In this document: positions 7,677 to 17,455 of the stretch, piece after piece
How positions within the stretch are numbered: the first letter of the stretch is position 1
Layout of the letters: each line of letters opens with the position of its first letter
NCBI GenBank assembly: GCA_900473205.1
Contig: UCLB01000007.1
Location: 310,001 to 374,000, forward strand
Source of the DNA: Hyphomicrobiales bacterium
GTDB taxonomy: Bacteria; Pseudomonadota; Alphaproteobacteria; Rhizobiales; Rhizobiaceae
Direction of reading: 5' to 3'
DNA length: 64,000 bases
Notes under the pieces: model-generated
What the model saw: the letters and a program-made list of their open reading frames with translations, nothing else
The model's database searches: none
Told to the model about the DNA's origin: nothing
Program-made: the position numbers and the translations under genes

Positions 7677-9161
7677 GTGAACGCGCAGCCCCGTCCGTCC
7701 GTCACTGGTCTTGCCAATCTCGAACAGAGACTTGCCGAAGACCTATCCCTGCTAGAACTGCCGCCCAAGGAATGGGTGCCTGTGACGACACATGACGGCC
7801 AGCGTGTGTACGATACCGTGGTGATAGGCGCGGGCATGTGCGGACTGGTCGCTACGGCCTCGCTGAAAATGCTGGGCATTCGAAACGTGATTTGTCTGGA
7901 CCGCTCAGCGGAGGGGTTTGAAGGTCCATGGATTACCTATGCACGCATGGAGACACTGCGCTCTCCAAAGCAACTGACCGGCCCTGCCCTTGGCCTGCCT
8001 TCACTGACCTTTCGTGCCTGGTATGTTGCACAGTTTGGCGCTGATGCCTGGGATGTGCTCGGCAAAATTCCCAAGGGCCAGTGGATGGATTATCTGGTTT
8101 GGTATCGCAAGGTGCTCGGCCTTCCTGTCCGCAACCGCATTTCCGTGAGCGACCTCGAACCTGTCGATGACGCCCTGATCGCAGTGACCGCGAATGATGT
8201 GGACAGCGGCTCGACAGAACGTCTGTACGCACGGCATGTGGTGCTAGCGACCGGCCGTGACGGTCTCGGCAGCGGTTACGTACCGCCCTTCGTAGAAAAG
8301 CTTGACCATCGCTTCTGGGCGCATTCGGCAGATGATATCGATTTCGCCGCGCTGAAGGGCAAGCGCATCGCTGTCGTCGGTGCAGGAGCCTCGGCGATGG
8401 ACAATGCTGCGACAGCGCTTGAGGCGGGTGCAGCAGGCGTGGACATGATCATCCGCCGCAAGGATCTTCCGCGCATCAACAAGTTCACGGGAATTTCCAG
8501 CCAGGGTGTCGTGCACGGCTTTGCTGGCTTGAGCGATGACTGGAAGTGGAAGTTTCTGCAACACACACTCGGCGCCCAGACTCCACCGCCGCGCGACTCC
8601 ACGCTGCGGGTGTCGCGTCATCCAAACGGCCGCTTCTTTCTCGGTACAGGCGTGAATGGTGCACGCGAAGACGGCGACCTCGTGGTTCTGGAAACTGCTC
8701 GCGGCGACATGCACTATGATTTTCTGATTTTCGCAACTGGCTTCAATGTCGATCTTGCCGAGCGACCTGAACTGAAGAATTTCGCTTCGCAGATACGCTT
8801 CTGGAGCGATGTGTTTCAGCCTGAAACCGGCATGGAAAATGGCGAACTGGCAACCTCGCCATATCTCGGTCCAGATTTTGAGTTCACCGAAAAAGTGCCG
8901 GGAAGCAGCCCGGCTCTTCGCTTGCTTCATTGCTTCAATTATCCGGCTTCGCTTAGCCATGGCAAGCTGTCGGGCGATATTCCGGCGGTTAGCGATGGCG
9001 GACGCCGACTGGCGCGCGGTATTGCCCGCAGCCTCTTCGTTGCCGATCGTCAGACCCATTTTGATAATCTGGTCGCCTATCAGACGCCGGAGTTGCAGGG
9101 TGACGAATGGACAGACTCCTCCGAGCTGATCCCGACCTTGAAGAAAGGTGCCGCGGAATGA
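7677..9161 (+). CDS. FAD/NAD(P)H-dependent flavin monooxygenase-like oxidoreductase
   Basis: A 494-residue protein. The start is GTG 7677, chosen because AGGAG lies 8 bases upstream and the frame before it overlaps the LysR gene. The FAD Rossmann motif GAGMCG is at residues 51-56; a second dinucleotide motif VVGAGASAMD lies near 245-255, followed by an ATG-type motif (FATGFN) near 375. The order FAD site, NADPH site, ATG motif is that of flavin-containing monooxygenases, which oxygenate N or S atoms or perform Baeyer-Villiger reactions. Operon context with a BisC-type reductase suggests S- or N-oxide chemistry, but the substrate is not known. Confidence 0.85.
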   Translation: MNAQPRPSVTGLANLEQRLAEDLSLLELPPKEWVPVTTHDGQRVYDTVVIGAGMCGLVATASLKMLGIRNVICLDRSAEGFEGPWITYARMETLRSPKQLTGPALGLPSLTFRAWYVAQFGADAWDVLGKIPKGQWMDYLVWYRKVLGLPVRNRISVSDLEPVDDALIAVTANDVDSGSTERLYARHVVLATGRDGLGSGYVPPFVEKLDHRFWAHSADDIDFAALKGKRIAVVGAGASAMDNAATALEAGAAGVDMIIRRKDLPRINKFTGISSQGVVHGFAGLSDDWKWKFLQHTLGAQTPPPRDSTLRVSRHPNGRFFLGTGVNGAREDGDLVVLETARGDMHYDFLIFATGFNVDLAERPELKNFASQIRFWSDVFQPETGMENGELATSPYLGPDFEFTEKVPGSSPALRLLHCFNYPASLSHGKLSGDIPAVSDGGRRLARGIARSLFVADRQTHFDNLVAYQTPELQGDEWTDSSELIPTLKKGAAE

Positions 9162-9195
9162 GGTTAACCAGAACCGCATCAGTGGGAGGGGCGCC

Positions 9196-10113
9196 GTGAG
9201 CCGTTACCTTCTCGTCAAGCTGGCTGAAGCAGCGCTTGCCATCTGGGGTGTGGTGACGATCGTGTTTTTCGTCAGTCGCGTTCTGGGTGATCCCGCAGTT
9301 TTGCTGGTGCCGGTCGGTGCCAGCCAACAGGATATCGATACGATCCGCGCTTCGCTTGGCTTAGATCGACCGATCATCGAACAGTATTTCGTCTCGCTTC
9401 TGTCCATGCTGCGTGGCGATTTTGGCATGTCTTTTCAGCAGGGACGGCCAGCGCTGGAGATCGTGCTGGAACGTATGCCTGATACGGCGCTTTTGGCCAG
9501 TACCGCTTTGGTGTTCGGCTCGATTATCGGTGCTGTTTGCGGTGCAATCGCGGCGCTCAAGCGAGGGACGCTTTCGGAATTCATCGTCATGGTGGCTGCT
9601 TTGCTGGGTCAGGCGACGCCCGTCTTTTGGCTCGGTATCATGTTGATCTTGATCTTTGCAGTCGATCTTGGCTGGCTGCCGACCGGTGGTGCCGGAACGT
9701 GGGCTCATCTGGTTCTCCCCGGGGTGACGCTTTCCGTTTTCGTTTCCGCTTCTATCGCGCGTTTGCTGCGCTCCTCCCTGCTCGACATCATGCGGGAGGA
9801 CTATGTCCGAACGGCAAGGGCGAAGGGCCTACTGCCAAGAACCGTGTTCTTCTGGCATATTGCCCGTAACGCGCTGATCCCGGTCGTCACGATGATCGGC
9901 ATCATTGCCGGCGAGTTGCTCGGCGGCTCGGTTGTCATCGAAACTGTGTTCGCTTGGCCAGGTGTTGGCCGCGTCATTATGCAGGCCATCCAGTCTCAGG
10001 ACTTTCCGGTCATCCAGGCCGGTGTCGCGCTGATCGCCGCAATCTTCATCATCGTCAACCTGCTGGTCGATCTCCTTTACGGTGTTCTAGATCCGCGTAT
10101 TCGTCGGCGATAG
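9196..10113 (+). CDS. peptide-type ABC transporter permease (DppB/OppB family)
   Basis: A 305-residue membrane protein with six hydrophobic segments. GTG 9196 is taken as start because of the strong GGGAGGGG ribosome site at 9184-9191; an ATG at 9148 would overlap the preceding gene. The N-terminal LVKLAEAALAIWGVVTIVFF and the cytoplasmic EAA loop (EDYVRTARAKGLLPRTVFFW) are typical of the DppB subfamily. It forms the channel with the next gene product, for uptake of a peptide or other organic solute from the periplasm. The binding protein of the system is encoded at 17612. Confidence 0.93.
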   Translation: MSRYLLVKLAEAALAIWGVVTIVFFVSRVLGDPAVLLVPVGASQQDIDTIRASLGLDRPIIEQYFVSLLSMLRGDFGMSFQQGRPALEIVLERMPDTALLASTALVFGSIIGAVCGAIAALKRGTLSEFIVMVAALLGQATPVFWLGIMLILIFAVDLGWLPTGGAGTWAHLVLPGVTLSVFVSASIARLLRSSLLDIMREDYVRTARAKGLLPRTVFFWHIARNALIPVVTMIGIIAGELLGGSVVIETVFAWPGVGRVIMQAIQSQDFPVIQAGVALIAAIFIIVNLLVDLLYGVLDPRIRRR

Positions 10114-10124
10114 GGAGCGATGCC

Positions 10125-10982
10125 ATGAAATCCTTTTTCTTCGCTCTCCTCAAAAGCCGCGCCGGTCTGTTCGGTTTCATACTGGTGGTCGTGTTCGTAC
10201 TGGCAGCGGTGTTTGCGCCTTATCTTGGCCTGCCGTCGCCGACGCGGTCAAATCTGGTCGCCCGCATGGCTGAACCCACATGGACGGGCATTTTCTCGCC
10301 CGGTGCCCACCCGCTCGGCACAGACGAACTTGGTCGCGATGTTCTGTCCCGTATCATTCACGGCAGTCGCATCACGCTGGCGATTGCTGCAGCGTCGGTC
10401 GTGCTTGGCGGCATCGTCGGAACGCTGCTGGGCATCGTTGCCGGTTATTATCGTGGCATCGTCGACCGCATTCTGATGCGCGTCGTCGATATTCAGCTGG
10501 CTTTGCCGCTGATGCTGCTAGCGCTGCTGGTCGTGGCCGCACTCGGGCCATCGACACGGAACCTGATCATCGTTCTTGCACTGACAAGTTGGCTCCGTTA
10601 CGCCCGCATCATACGCGGTCAGGTTCTGGCCCTGCGCGAGCGCGAATTCATTCTATCCGCCCACGCGATCGGCGCTGGCACCTGGCGCATCATGATCAAG
10701 CATCTTTTGCCCAATGTCATGACGCCCGTACTGGTCATCGCCACTCTGGAACTGGCCCGTATCATCATCATGGACGCGGCGCTTTCTTTCCTTGGTCTCG
10801 GCATACAACCGCCCAACCCAAGCTGGGGCCGAATGCTTGCCGATGGCAGAGTCTATATCTCGACCGCTTGGTGGATCGTCACCTTCCCCGGTGTTGCCAT
10901 CGTGCTGACCGTGCTCAGCATCAACCTTTTGGGTGACTGGCTGCGCGACTATTTTGATCCGAAATTGAGGACTATGCGATGA
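10125..10982 (+). CDS. peptide-type ABC transporter permease (DppC/OppC family)
   Basis: A 285-residue membrane protein, the second channel subunit. The start ATG 10125 follows GGGAG by a normal distance and lies 11 bases after the DppB-type gene; a longer frame from 9954 overlaps the upstream gene and is not real. DppC features: N-terminal hydrophobic helix after SRAGLFGF, the loop HPLGTDELGRDVLSRIIHGSR, and the EAA loop (REREFILSAHAIGAGTWRI). Its last four bases overlap the start of the M24-type gene (ATGA). Confidence 0.94.
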   Translation: MKSFFFALLKSRAGLFGFILVVVFVLAAVFAPYLGLPSPTRSNLVARMAEPTWTGIFSPGAHPLGTDELGRDVLSRIIHGSRITLAIAAASVVLGGIVGTLLGIVAGYYRGIVDRILMRVVDIQLALPLMLLALLVVAALGPSTRNLIIVLALTSWLRYARIIRGQVLALREREFILSAHAIGAGTWRIMIKHLLPNVMTPVLVIATLELARIIIMDAALSFLGLGIQPPNPSWGRMLADGRVYISTAWWIVTFPGVAIVLTVLSINLLGDWLRDYFDPKLRTMR

Positions 10983-12163
10983 CCCAAACTTCCGCCCTGC
11001 CACCGCGCGTCGGTCGTCTGAAAGCTGAGATGGCGAAACACGACATCGATGTAATCGTGTCCTTCAAGCCGGAAAACAGCTTTTATTTCACAGGCTTCAA
11101 CCCGATCATTTATTCACATCCGGTTATCGCCATCCTGACGCGCGATCATGATCCGATCATGCTCGTCCATGCACTTCGCGACGACCATGGCCGCGCCAGC
11201 GCCTGGGTTCCAGATATTCGTCTTTACGGTTCCTGGTCCACCAAGGTGACGATGGGCCCGAACTGGCAGGACGCGCTGGCCTCCATTCTCGGCGACCTCG
11301 GGCTTGCCGGAAAAACTGTTGGTATCGAGGAAGAATTCATCTCGATCCAGCGCATGAAGCAGCTGCGAGCTGCGCTGCCAGATTCGAATTTCGCCGATGC
11401 CAGCCACCTGATCGACCATTGCCGCCTGATAAAGGACCCGGACGAGATTGCGCATGCCCGCATTGCCGCGCGTGTTGCTGACCTCGGTATGGATACGGCG
11501 GTGTCCGTTCTGGCCGCAGGTGGAAACGAGCGCGAAGTCGCCATCGCCTCCATGCACGAGATGAACAAGCTCTGGGCTTCGGAATATCCGGATGTCGAGG
11601 TTGCCGATTTTGGTTCACTGGAAGGCGGCGTTCAGAACGGCATGGCCACTTGGGTTCTGTCTGGCCCTCGCATGTTCTTTAACTGTGATAATCCCACTCA
11701 ACGCAAGCCACAGCGCGGTGAAGCAGTCTCCGTTCTGATCTGGACGATTGCCAATGGCATTCACGCGGAGAATGAGCGGACCATTGCCATGGGTTCATTG
11801 CCAGATGCCAACCGTCGTGCGCTCGACGCCATTCTGGAAATCCGCGAGGAGGTCGATCGGCTGATCAGACCCGGCACGCCTTACAAGGAATTGTTCGAAA
11901 AAACCCGTGAAGGGCTTCAGGCGCGGGGATATGGTGCCAATATTCCGGGCCGCATCGGTCACGGAATAGGTCTTGGCGCGCATGAGCATTCCTCACTCGA
12001 TGCCGCTTCGACGCTGGTGCTTGAGCCCGGCATGCTTTTCACATTCGAGCCAAATATCCGTGTTCCCGGCGTTTGCGCCACGCAGATTTCCGACACCGTT
12101 CTCATCACCGACGACGGACGCGAATATCTGACGCGCTCCGCTGGCGGTTATCTGGAGGTCTGA
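10979..12163 (+). CDS. M24 (pita-bread fold) creatinase/aminopeptidase-like hydrolase, probably not a metallopeptidase
   Basis: A 394-residue protein with an N-terminal creatinase-like domain (about 1-145) and a C-terminal pita-bread catalytic domain (about 160-390). The His-containing GHGIGLGAHEHSSL and the Glu of MLFTFEPNIRVPG are kept. The usual first two Asp metal ligands appear replaced (VLIWTIANGIHAENERT) and the last Glu is Ser (TQISDTVL). Loss of these ligands is characteristic of metal-independent members such as creatinase and ectoine hydrolase, so C-N bond hydrolysis of a small imported compound is as likely as dipeptide cleavage. It overlaps the upstream permease gene by 4 bases, within the transporter operon. 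Confidence 0.85.
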   Translation: MTQTSALPPRVGRLKAEMAKHDIDVIVSFKPENSFYFTGFNPIIYSHPVIAILTRDHDPIMLVHALRDDHGRASAWVPDIRLYGSWSTKVTMGPNWQDALASILGDLGLAGKTVGIEEEFISIQRMKQLRAALPDSNFADASHLIDHCRLIKDPDEIAHARIAARVADLGMDTAVSVLAAGGNEREVAIASMHEMNKLWASEYPDVEVADFGSLEGGVQNGMATWVLSGPRMFFNCDNPTQRKPQRGEAVSVLIWTIANGIHAENERTIAMGSLPDANRRALDAILEIREEVDRLIRPGTPYKELFEKTREGLQARGYGANIPGRIGHGIGLGAHEHSSLDAASTLVLEPGMLFTFEPNIRVPGVCATQISDTVLITDDGREYLTRSAGGYLEV

Positions 12164-12172
12164 GGGGCACAC

Positions 12173-13183
12173 ATGGCGCCATTGCTCGAAGTCCGCAATC
12201 TGACTGTCGCATTCGACACCCCATCAGGCACGGTGCATGCCGTCAATGACGTCTCCTATACGCTTGAAGAAGGCGAGACGCTGGGCATTGTCGGCGAGTC
12301 CGGTTCGGGCAAAAGCGTGCATGCGCTATCCATGGTCGGGCTGATCGCCTCGCCACCCGGCCGCATCGTTGGTGGAGAGGTTCTGTTTAAAGGCCGCAAC
12401 CTGCTGACGCTGTCTAAACGCGAACTGTTCGAAGTGCGCGGGCGAGAGATCGGCTTTGTTTTTCAGGACCCGATGACGTCGCTCAACCCGGTGCTGACCA
12501 TCGAGCGACAGATCGCCGAGCCGCTGCGCAGGCATTTTGGAATGTCGGCAAGGACCGCACGCGACCGCGTAGTCGAACTGCTCGAACTGGTCGGCATTCC
12601 CGATGCCGCGCGCCGGGCGAAACAGTACCCGCACGAGTTTTCAGGCGGTATGCGGCAGCGGGTGATGATCGCTATCGGCATATCCTGCAATCCGAAACTG
12701 CTGATCGCCGACGAGGCAACGACCGCTCTGGATGTCACCGTACAGGCGCAGATCCTCGATCTGGTGCGGGATCTAAAGCGTCGCATTGGAACGACCGTCA
12801 TCTGGATCACGCATGACATGGGGGTCGTTGCCGGCCTCGCAGATACGGTTCAGGTCATGTATGGAGGCCGCATCATGGAACGCGGGCCGGTTCGTCCGGT
12901 CTTCCACGATCCGCGCAGCGCCTATACATGGGGCCTTCTAAGATCACTGCCGCATGGCGGTAAGCGCGGCGTCAACAGGCTCTATCAAATTCCCGGAAAT
13001 CCGCCTGACATGAGCAAGCCACCAGTCGGCGACCCTTTTGCACCGCGCAATCCCTTCTCCACGCCGCGCTGCTTCGAACAGGTGCCACCGTTGGTCGATG
13101 TTGTCGGCAGTGTGCCGGGCCATAAGGTCGCAGCCTGGTACGATTTGAGAGCTGAGCTAGCCAAGCAGGAGGCCCAGCCATGA
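12173..13183 (+). CDS. peptide-type ABC transporter ATP-binding protein (DppD/OppD family)
   Basis: A 336-residue ATPase with Walker A GESGSGKS (residues 43-50), signature FSGGMRQR, and Walker B LLIADEATTALD. The C-terminal extension after residue 260 (GNPPDMSKPPVGDPFAPRNPF and a nearby Cys) is the oligopeptide transporter C-terminal domain. It pairs with the next ATPase to energise the DppB/DppC-type channel. It overlaps that gene by 4 bases (ATGA at 13180-13183). Confidence 0.94.
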   Translation: MAPLLEVRNLTVAFDTPSGTVHAVNDVSYTLEEGETLGIVGESGSGKSVHALSMVGLIASPPGRIVGGEVLFKGRNLLTLSKRELFEVRGREIGFVFQDPMTSLNPVLTIERQIAEPLRRHFGMSARTARDRVVELLELVGIPDAARRAKQYPHEFSGGMRQRVMIAIGISCNPKLLIADEATTALDVTVQAQILDLVRDLKRRIGTTVIWITHDMGVVAGLADTVQVMYGGRIMERGPVRPVFHDPRSAYTWGLLRSLPHGGKRGVNRLYQIPGNPPDMSKPPVGDPFAPRNPFSTPRCFEQVPPLVDVVGSVPGHKVAAWYDLRAELAKQEAQP

Positions 13184-14112
13184 AGGACATGCAGGTTTTT
13201 TCTCCCGCCGCGCAGCCGCTCGTATCCGTTCATAATCTGAGCAAGATCTATGGCGGCGAAAAACGTTTTCTGAGTGGTAATGCGCCGATATTGAAGGCGG
13301 TGAACAATGTCAGCTTCGATATAGCTCCGGGCGAAACGCTTGGTCTCGTCGGCGAATCCGGCTCCGGTAAAAGCACGACCGGCCGCGTTCTCCTCCAACT
13401 GGAAGCGCCAAGCGGCGGTGACATTCTTTTCAAAGGCCAGAACATTACGGGCCTTTCCAAGTCGATGCTGAAGCCTTACCGGCGTGACATGCAGATCATC
13501 TTTCAGGATCCGTATGCCTCGCTCAATCCGCGCATGACGGTGGGCGAGTTCGTTGCCGAACCTCTCGACGTGCATCGCCTGAGCGGCAATCGTAGCGAAA
13601 GACAGGACCGAGTTGCAAATCTCTTCAGGAAAGTCGGCCTTGATCCGTCTTTCATGAAACGCTACCCACACGAATTTTCCGGCGGGCAGCGCCAGCGCGT
13701 GAACATCGCTCGCGCAATCGCGCTAGACCCGGCTTTCATCGTTGCCGATGAGCCGATTACGGCGCTCGATGTGTCGATCCAGGCGCAGATCGTCAATCTG
13801 TTTCAGGATCTGCAGGATGAGTTGGGTCTGACGTATCTGTTCATCGCCCATGATCTATCGATGATCCGTTATCTTTGCCATCGCGTCGCCGTCATGCTGC
13901 GTGGCCGTATTGTCGAGATCGGGCCGTGTGAAGCGATCTTCGAAAACCCGCAACATCCGTACACGCAGGCGTTGCTATCAGCTATTCCGGTGCCTGATCC
14001 CGATATCGAGCGCGGTCGCAAGCCTCTGGTTTTCGACGTCAGCACTCACCTGCCCTCCGAAACCGCAGAACTGCAGCCACTCGGCGGCGGTCACCTCGTG
14101 TTGCGGGGCTAA
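13180..14112 (+). CDS. peptide-type ABC transporter ATP-binding protein (DppF/OppF family)
   Basis: A 310-residue ATPase with Walker [10 protein letters not shown], signature FSGGQRQR and Walker [13 protein letters not shown]. The C-terminal segment ([20 protein letters not shown]) is the typical OppF end. It is translationally coupled to the DppD-type gene and separated by 3 bases from the molybdoenzyme gene, so the transporter and enzymes are on one message. Confidence 0.94.
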   Translation: MKDMQVFSPAAQPLVSVHNLSKIYGGEKRFLSGNAPILKAVNNVSFDIAPGETLGLVGESGSGKSTTGRVLLQLEAPSGGDILFKGQNITGLSKSMLKPYRRDMQIIFQDPYASLNPRMTVGEFVAEPLDVHRLSGNRSERQDRVANLFRKVGLDPSFMKRYPHEFSGGQRQRVNIARAIALDPAFIVADEPITALDVSIQAQIVNLFQDLQDELGLTYLFIAHDLSMIRYLCHRVAVMLRGRIVEIGPCEAIFENPQHPYTQALLSAIPVPDPDIERGRKPLVFDVSTHLPSETAELQPLGGGHLVLRG

Positions 14113-14115
14113 GCG

Positions 14116-16377
14116 ATGCACCTGTTCGCCACGCATTTCGGTACTTATGAAGTCGGCCCGGATGCGCTTGGCAAACCCTGCCTTCTCCCATTCCGACATG
14201 ATCCCAATCCGTCGGAAATGGGCTTCGGCTATCTGGCGCTGGCTGATCATCCGCAGCGGGTCCGCACACCAATGGTACGCAAGTCATGGCTGGAACGCGG
14301 CCCGTTGGCGGGCACTGGGCAACTGCGCGGCGATGATGAATTCGTAGAGGTTGGCTGGGATCAGGCGGCGTCTCTGGTCGCCGACGAGGTCCGACGCGTA
14401 TCATCCACTCATGGTAATCAGGCGATCTTTGGCGGTTCCTACGGGTGGGCAAGTGCTGGACGTTTCCACCATGCGCAAAGCCAGCTCAAGCGCCTGCTCA
14501 ATCTTGCCGGTGGCTTCACCTCCTCGGTCAACACCTATTCCTATGGAGCAGCCGGGGTGCTGCTGCCACATGTGCTTGGCGCCGATTACAAGGATGCCTG
14601 CGACACCTCACCGTCCTGGAATGACATTGCCGATCATTGCGACCTGCTGGTCGCGTTCGGCGGCTTCCGCCTGACCAATGCACAGGTGGAAGCGGGCGGG
14701 ACCGGCAGCCACAGCGCCACGGAATGGCTGAAGCGCGCCCAGGAGAAGGGCGTCGAGTTCGTCATCTTCAGCCCCGTAGCAAGCGATGCACCGGCCGGGG
14801 TAAACGTCCGGCATATCCCGCTTCGCCCCAATACCGATGCGGCGGTCATGCTCGGCATGTGCCATACCCTCCTCACGCAAGGCCTTCTGGACCGGGCTTT
14901 CCTGAGACGCTGCACAGTCGGATTTTCGGAGCTTGAAACATATCTGACCGGCGAAATCGATGGCGTGGTCAAGGATGCCGCATGGGCCTCGTCTATTTCG
15001 GGCGTGCCTACTGACACGATTGTGGCAATCGCCCAAAACCTGCATGCTCGACCGAGCCTCATCAATGTGGCGTGGTCGCTGCAGCGGGCGCAGTCCGGCG
15101 AGCATCCGTTCTGGTCGGCAATTGCACTTGCTTGCATGGCGGGCCATGTTGGCAAGGCTGGCTGCGGCTTTGCCTTTGGCTTAACGGCCGTAAACTCCGT
15201 CGGCCAGCCTGTCCGGCGTCTGAAAGGTCCGGCTTTCGATCAGGGCCGTAATCCGGTTGATCAATATATTCCCGTCGCGCGGATTACCGAGCTTCTCGAA
15301 AATCCCGGCGGGACAATGGATTATGACGGGCAGGTTCTCTCTCTGCCGGATATCAGGTTGGTCTGGTGGGCGGGGGGCAACCCCTTCCATCATCATCAGG
15401 ACCTCAACCGGCTGAGAAGGGCGTTTCACAAGCCCGAAACCATCATCGTTTCCGAACCGATGTGGACAGCGACAGCGAAGATGGCCGATATCGTATTGCC
15501 ATCCGCCCTTCCGTTCGAACGCGACGACATCGCCGCATCCTCGCGCGATAATTGGCTGATCTACAGTCGCCGGGTGATGGACCCACCCGTTGGCGTTCTC
15601 AGCGATCATGAATTCCATTGCCTCGTTGCCGACCAGCTGGGTTTTCGCCAGCAGTTCGATTGCGGACTGACCATCAACGAGTGGCTGGCAAAAATCTACG
15701 AAGGGTATCGGGATCGTTATCCGGAACTCCCTGATTTCCCAAGCTTCCGTATGCGTGGCTTTGCCGCTCTCGACGAGGGGGAGGATGCACCGGCTCCAGC
15801 CGATCATTTCCGTCGCTTCACCCGCGATCCCGTCTCGGCACCGCTGAAGACGCCGAGTGGTCGTATCGAGATTGGCTCGAAAACGATTGCGGCATTCGGA
15901 TATGACGACATGCCGGGCCATCCGGCATGGGTTCCGCCTGCGGAATGGCTTGGTGCACCGCTTGCCACAAAGCACGGATTGCATCTGCTATCACCGCAGC
16001 CAGCGCACCGTCTTCACAGCCAGCTGGAATATGGATCGGTCAGTCAGAACGCAAAACACCATGGTTTTGAACGGTTTTCACTAAGCGCTACCGATGCCGC
16101 CAGCCTGGGTTTGCGCGATGGCGACCTTTGCGAGCTGTATAATGACCGCGGTCGGGTGATCGCTGCGCTGGTCGTGGATGCCGGGTTGATGCAAGGCGTG
16201 GCCCTACTACCGACTGGCAGTTGGTATTCTCCCGATGCCGATGGCATCGACCAGGGTGGAAATCCGAATACGCTCACCGACATCGCGCCTGCCTCTACTT
16301 TGTCGCAGGCTACCGCGCCCAATTCCTGTCTGATCTCGGTTCGTCTGTGGAGACGGATCGGACAGGTGACAACATGA
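14116..16377 (+). CDS. cytoplasmic molybdopterin oxidoreductase, BisC/TorZ-like (DMSO reductase family)
   Basis: A 753-residue protein close in length to biotin sulfoxide reductase. It opens with THFGTYEV, the variant of the HWGTY start of this subgroup, and carries the cofactor-binding segments FGGSYGWASAGRFHHAQSQL and VNTYSYGAAG early, with the C-terminal molybdopterin domain (QPAHRLHSQLEYGSVSQ, then LRDGDLCELYNDRGRVIAALV). No iron-sulfur Cys motif and no Tat signal are present, so it is likely a soluble cytoplasmic enzyme reducing an S-oxide or N-oxide. Found inside the transporter operon, it probably acts on the imported compound or a derivative. It overlaps the next gene by 4 bases. Confidence 0.88.
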   Translation: MHLFATHFGTYEVGPDALGKPCLLPFRHDPNPSEMGFGYLALADHPQRVRTPMVRKSWLERGPLAGTGQLRGDDEFVEVGWDQAASLVADEVRRVSSTHGNQAIFGGSYGWASAGRFHHAQSQLKRLLNLAGGFTSSVNTYSYGAAGVLLPHVLGADYKDACDTSPSWNDIADHCDLLVAFGGFRLTNAQVEAGGTGSHSATEWLKRAQEKGVEFVIFSPVASDAPAGVNVRHIPLRPNTDAAVMLGMCHTLLTQGLLDRAFLRRCTVGFSELETYLTGEIDGVVKDAAWASSISGVPTDTIVAIAQNLHARPSLINVAWSLQRAQSGEHPFWSAIALACMAGHVGKAGCGFAFGLTAVNSVGQPVRRLKGPAFDQGRNPVDQYIPVARITELLENPGGTMDYDGQVLSLPDIRLVWWAGGNPFHHHQDLNRLRRAFHKPETIIVSEPMWTATAKMADIVLPSALPFERDDIAASSRDNWLIYSRRVMDPPVGVLSDHEFHCLVADQLGFRQQFDCGLTINEWLAKIYEGYRDRYPELPDFPSFRMRGFAALDEGEDAPAPADHFRRFTRDPVSAPLKTPSGRIEIGSKTIAAFGYDDMPGHPAWVPPAEWLGAPLATKHGLHLLSPQPAHRLHSQLEYGSVSQNAKHHGFERFSLSATDAASLGLRDGDLCELYNDRGRVIAALVVDAGLMQGVALLPTGSWYSPDADGIDQGGNPNTLTDIAPASTLSQATAPNSCLISVRLWRRIGQVTT

Positions 16378-16880
16378 GGACTGAGAACATGGATCAGATC
16401 GATCGTTTATCCGGTATCATGCCGGACTCGGAACTGTATCAAATTCGCCGGGAACGGCCGGATTTCGTTGATGGCACCGAGCTTTGCCGTCAAACGGTTT
16501 TAACACCGGCACACGGTTTCGATCTCGGCCACGCGCTGCGCGCAGCACTTGCTGCCCGAATGGCCCGTTTCCTGGGGCACAACGATCTGAGCAAAGCCTA
16601 TGACGATATGTTGGCGCAGGCTGGTGCCACGCCACTTCTGTCTGGCATCGCCGGTGGCGCAGACCTCCCGGTCGATGCTGATGGTTTTCTGCGGGCTATC
16701 CTGCGTCACGTCGATCTCGTCACCAAAACACCGCGCGAAAACACCAGGGCAGATATCGAGGCGCTGAAAGCAGCAGGCATGAGCAACCCGCAGATCATCG
16801 CGCTTTCCGAGTTGATTGCCTTCGTCAATTTTGAAGCCCGCGTCATCGTGGGTCTCGAAGCCTTGGGAGAGGTTGCATGA
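16374..16880 (+). CDS. CMD-domain protein, Avi_7170-like, lacking redox Cys pair
   Basis: A 168-residue helical protein resembling the family described as CMD domain protein, Avi_7170 type. ATG 16374 overlaps the upstream stop (ATGA); ATG 16389 with AGGA upstream is an equally good start. The carboxymuconolactone-decarboxylase fold is suggested by FDLGHALRAALAARMARFLGHN and the end MSNPQIIALSELIAFVNFEARVIVGLEAL. No CxxC is present, so it cannot act as a classical AhpD-type peroxidase. It is paired with the following Cys-containing relative, with which it may form a heteromer. Function unknown. Confidence 0.75.
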   Translation: MRTENMDQIDRLSGIMPDSELYQIRRERPDFVDGTELCRQTVLTPAHGFDLGHALRAALAARMARFLGHNDLSKAYDDMLAQAGATPLLSGIAGGADLPVDADGFLRAILRHVDLVTKTPRENTRADIEALKAAGMSNPQIIALSELIAFVNFEARVIVGLEALGEVA

Positions 16881-17455
16881 GCGGCGCGCGTTTCAAGGTT
16901 AAAGCGCTATCGTGGTCGCCTTATATCGAGCCGGTCGATGTCGCGACGGCAACGGAAGAACAGCTGGCTGCCATGCAGGTGACGCCATCCAACACCAAGG
17001 TATCGCCTTATGTCCGTACCTTGGCACATGATCCGGAATCCTACGTTGCACGGACAAAATTATTCAATGCCATTATGTACGCCAAGGGCGGTCTGGACCG
17101 CGCGGAACGGGAATTGGGAGCGCTGGTAGCCTCAGCCGTCAACCGTTGCGTCTATTGCGCTTCGGTTCATGCGCGGCGTTACGTCGAACTTTCGAACCGC
17201 GAAGAAGTGGTCGAGGAAATCTATGTCCGGGGTCTTGATGGGTCGTTTGACGAGAAGACAAAAGCCATCGTCGATTTCTGCAAAACGCTGTCGCAAACGC
17301 CGTCGCATGTGACCAAGGAACAGATCCAGAAACTGCGCGAACACGGCATGTCGAAATCCGAAATTGTCGATCTTATTCACTCGGCTGCGATTTTTGGCTG
17401 GGCCAACCGGCTGATGCACACGCTCGGTCATTCGGTGCCGGTGGACACCAGGTGA
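16877..17455 (+). CDS. alkylhydroperoxidase AhpD-like protein (Avi_7169-like)
   Basis: A 192-residue CMD-fold protein with the redox motif CVYCASVH (Cys91, Cys94, His98), the AhpD catalytic signature, in the usual helix context (LGALVASAVNRCVYC). It is overlapped by 4 bases with the Cys-less relative upstream. Such proteins reduce peroxides or, in the uronate and muconate branch, handle ring compounds. In this operon a protective peroxidase role beside a flavin monooxygenase is reasonable, but not shown. Confidence 0.83.
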   Translation: MSGARFKVKALSWSPYIEPVDVATATEEQLAAMQVTPSNTKVSPYVRTLAHDPESYVARTKLFNAIMYAKGGLDRAERELGALVASAVNRCVYCASVHARRYVELSNREEVVEEIYVRGLDGSFDEKTKAIVDFCKTLSQTPSHVTKEQIQKLREHGMSKSEIVDLIHSAAIFGWANRLMHTLGHSVPVDTR

